Source of the DNA: Pagrus major
Taxonomy: Eukaryota > Chordata > Actinopteri > Spariformes > Sparidae
Direction of reading: 5' to 3'
Length of the DNA: 64,000 nt
NCBI RefSeq assembly: GCF_040436345.1
Contig: NC_133223.1
Location: 27,808,910 to 27,872,909, forward strand
Below the pieces are notes generated by a model. The model had not been told where the DNA came from, did no database searches, and saw only the letters and a program-made list of their open reading frames with translations. The position numbers and the translations under genes are program-made. Positions 62,101-64,000 of this stretch are shown piece after piece. Each line of letters begins with the position of its first letter. Position 1 is the stretch's first letter.

Positions 62101-63303
62101 TTTACATCTTGCTCTAGTATGTTTTTTCTTAAATTGACAACCCACTCACATGTTTGTATGTTGTGTAATAATTATCCGAACATTGATGCAGATTGTATTT
62201 GGCAGAGTTGAGAAAAAATGGTAATAAATTGTTGATGTCAGGAATAATAAAATTGACATTTTTATGATACTAGATGAAGACATCCCTTTGAACTGGGATC
62301 CAATGCCAGCCAACACCACGAGTCAGGCCTTTCCCATCACAGCTGGGACAGCAGAGTACACTGAAGTCGAGAAACTGTTCATGGCCACGTGGACTCAACC
62401 CATTATTAAGGTAGATTATCATGCACTGTATTTTTAAGAAATAATGTTGTATCTGTCAACATTTGTCGTATCTGTCATTTCCATCCTCTTGTGCCTCATC
62501 ATCAGGTGATAAATTAATCACTTGTACATTTTTTAATGAATCAAATCAAATGTATTAACAATCTGCTTAATAGACATAACCTCAGAGCTGTATGAACAAC
62601 AATGTACTTTTCCCTCATTTTAGATTGAGAGGATCCAAAATCTTGCTATGTGGAAGGCCCTACAAATCAAAAAAATGGACATGGAGAAAAGAAATGGTCA
62701 TCAGAACAACGAGAGACGTCTCTTTCATGGTACCGCTCACGATGCTATGGCCCACATCAACGACTATGGCTTCGACAGGGGTTTTGCAGGAAAGAATGGT
62801 GAGAAGTTTATGTAGAAAACTCAATAGGTTGTTTGCAGTCACCTGATTTCAATGACAGATGCAGGGATGATGCATTTGCAAATTAGTATGACAATGCCAA
62901 GCAACAACACTACAGTTTGAAAAAAGAAAATAATACAATGAAAATACAAGAGAGATACAAGCAAGTATCTCACAGATGCAGACTACCTCAATAACTTTCT
63001 GCTGTTATTCCATTTTCAGCTGCTTGTTATGGCAATGGCACATACTTTGCAGTCGAGGCTAGTTACTCTGCCCGGGACACCTACTCCAAGCCACATAATG
63101 GGGAGAAGTTCATGTACCTCTGCCGAGTGCTGACAGGGGATTTCACGCTTGGAAAACAAGATATAATCACTGCACCGGCCAAGGACTCCACAGGCATTCA
63201 GAAGTTCGACAGTGTCGTGGACAATATGGCCAAGCCCAATATGTTCGTCATCTTCCATGACAGCCAGGCTTATCCTGAATATTTGATTACTTTCAAGCAA
63301 TAA
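48716..63303 (+). CDS. parp14: PARP14-like macrodomain mono-ADP-ribosyltransferase, complete
   Basis: PARP14 mono-ADP-ribosylates proteins and promotes STAT6/interferon responses. The coding sequence is join(48716..48890, 48997..49097, 49677..49707, 52882..53139, 54119..54340, 55349..57618, 57888..58118, 58384..58605, 59441..59519, 59718..59864, 60242..60304, 60471..60647, 61023..61244, 61346..61939, 62274..62410, 62624..62798, 63020..63303): 5388 nt, 1795 aa (human 1801), every junction GT/AG and in phase. Order: RRM-like repeats (about 6-92, 155-190, 200-280), KH-like repeats in the 2.27-kb exon 6, macrodomain 1 (about 780-960), macrodomain 2 (about 1003-1175), macrodomain 3 (about 1210-1380), WWE (about 1527-1595, EWQFQQ) and ART catalytic domain (about 1600-1795). 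Catalytic His1678 (LFHGT) and Tyr1710 (NGTYFA) are kept; the third triad residue is Met1776 (PNMFVIF), where mammals have Leu. Macrodomain 1 lacks the usual NASN/NAAN loop ([14 protein letters not shown]). Exon 4 has a tandem acceptor (52878/52881). It is divergent from parp9. Confidence 0.93.
49795..49838. repeat. (CA)22 microsatellite
   Basis: An uninterrupted run of CA dinucleotides in parp14 intron 3, likely polymorphic in length. Confidence 0.97.
51930..52785 (-). mobile_element. L2-clade LINE reverse-transcriptase remnant
   Basis: On the minus strand the reading frame near 52620-52480 gives [20 protein letters not shown] followed by [15 protein letters not shown], the RT motif with the YADD catalytic box. 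Farther 3' (52330-51950) pieces read [39 protein letters not shown] and NKLNRIV, matching the C-terminal RT/thumb region of fish L2-type non-LTR elements. Stop codons and frameshifts interrupt it, so it is dead. It is antisense to parp14. Confidence 0.8.
53140..55348 (+). other. parp14 introns 4 and 5
   Basis: Intron 4 (53140-54118) and intron 5 (54341-55348) flank the short RRM-like exon 5 (54119-54340). Apart from the (GT)n run and poly-T stretches (around 54413-54428 and 54497-54507) I see no other recognisable element. Phase is 1-1, so exon 5 could be skipped without shifting frame. Confidence 0.7.
53151..53180. repeat. (GT)15 microsatellite beside the parp14 exon 4 donor
   Basis: The repeat begins about 11 nt after the exon 4 donor (exon end 53139) and continues as an imperfect GT-rich tail to about 53200. 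Confidence 0.95.
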
Positions 63304-64000
63304 CAAATCTCTTACATTTGACAGTGCCTTACTGCAAAAAGAAATCTTGGCTAATTATCAGTTGAATAATGTATTTGTTTCGGCATTTGCTTAAGATATT
63401 TGGCTTAATCTTACAATGAGGCCTATAATGAATAATGATAATGAATGATTATAAGGGTTAGTCATGAAAGTATTAGTAGTCCAGACCCATATAGTGTCTT
63501 GAAAGTATCCGAACAAACTGTAGAGTAGTCATGGAAGAAGAAATCAAAGAGAAGGTTGTGGAAAACATTTTTTTTTCCTTTTATGTTATGCACTGTGCAA
63601 TTGCACTGATCACTGTGGCTCCTGGAAAGTACCTGCTCTGTTCAGGGAAATCATGTGATAGTGAAAGCTTATCTGTGTACGCCTGTCCACACTGCAGAAA
63701 TAAAATTTGATTATAGCACACTAATGTAGTCTGTTTTGTATATTTTCCATTTAAAGTTATTTTCTCTACATTTGTGTCTCTTAGAGCAGCAAACACAGTA
63801 AAGTGAGTAACTTGTAGCAATTTCCTTTAATAAATGCATTTTACCTTTCCATCACATGTCTTTGAACAGTAGGATATATGGCCCTGGTTTTCTGTGTTAT
63901 TTTATCTGTGGTTAAATAAATAAATATGGCTTGAAACATTTAAGTGCTAATTTGCTTGCATGTGCATTTCCATTATCAGAACATAAGATAAGTGAGAGTA
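63304..64000 (+). other. parp14 3' UTR and flank
   Basis: AT-rich DNA with two candidate poly(A) signals and no coding sequence or recognisable repeat. Confidence 0.7.
63699..63704 (+). promoter_or_regulatory. Candidate poly(A) signal of parp14
   Basis: AATAAA about 400 nt after the stop codon. A second one at about 63830 is an alternative. Only position supports the assignment. Confidence 0.5.

Noticed and set aside
48716..63303. Assignment as PARP15 or PARP10
   Set aside because: Three macrodomains plus WWE, long RRM/KH-like N-terminus and a total of 1795 aa match PARP14; PARP15 has two macrodomains and lacks the N-terminal half, and PARP10 has no macrodomain.
1..64000. CRISPR arrays, bacterial operons, integrated virus genes
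   Set aside because: Nothing of the kind is visible. The only reverse-transcriptase signals belong to dead non-LTR LINE fragments.

Overview
The window is vertebrate nuclear DNA, almost certainly from a teleost fish and probably a percomorph. Coding sequence is split into many exons with GT/AG introns, the proteins are vertebrate immune and apoptosis regulators, and the non-coding DNA is full of AT-rich degenerate transposon pieces of fish type and (CA)n microsatellites. I identify four protein-coding genes, all in the right-hand 37 kb. I worked out exon joins by checking splice sites and codon phase by eye; no alignment or database search was possible.

Layout. 1-26 kb: no convincing gene. 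It holds dispersed repeats, a degenerate minisatellite inside an inverted-repeat-bounded element (1087-2071), LINE fragments and a perfect 73-bp palindrome (21727-21799). 26.1-29.0 kb: a CXCR1/CXCR2-type chemokine receptor (+); nearly all of the protein is in one exon (27563-28651) and the start exon is only tentatively placed. 34.9-38.1 kb: faim (+), four coding exons, 180 aa, complete, with a probable upstream non-coding exon and an RFX X-box. 41.5-46.8 kb: parp9 (-), seven coding exons, 762 aa, two macrodomains plus a catalytically degenerate ART domain. 48.7-63.3 kb: parp14 (+), seventeen coding exons, 1795 aa, RRM-like repeats, three macrodomains, WWE and an ART catalytic domain.

How they fit together. 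parp9 and parp14 are divergent. A strong minus-strand splice donor at 48415-48420 suggests that parp9 starts with a non-coding exon close to parp14, leaving a compact shared promoter of roughly 250 bp that carries two ISRE/IRF-type elements and a CCAAT box. In mammals PARP9 shares a bidirectional interferon-responsive promoter with DTX3L, and PARP14 lies nearby. Here the partner across the promoter is parp14, and I see no DTX3L. The inferred picture is an interferon-inducible ADP-ribose writer (parp14) coupled to an ADP-ribose reader/eraser with a dead transferase domain (parp9).

The most unusual observations are the shared ISRE promoter with parp14 in place of DTX3L, an H-Y-M instead of H-Y-L catalytic triad in parp14, a degenerate ligand loop in parp14 macrodomain 1, a DRH in place of DRY in the chemokine receptor, and the perfect palindrome at 21.7 kb.
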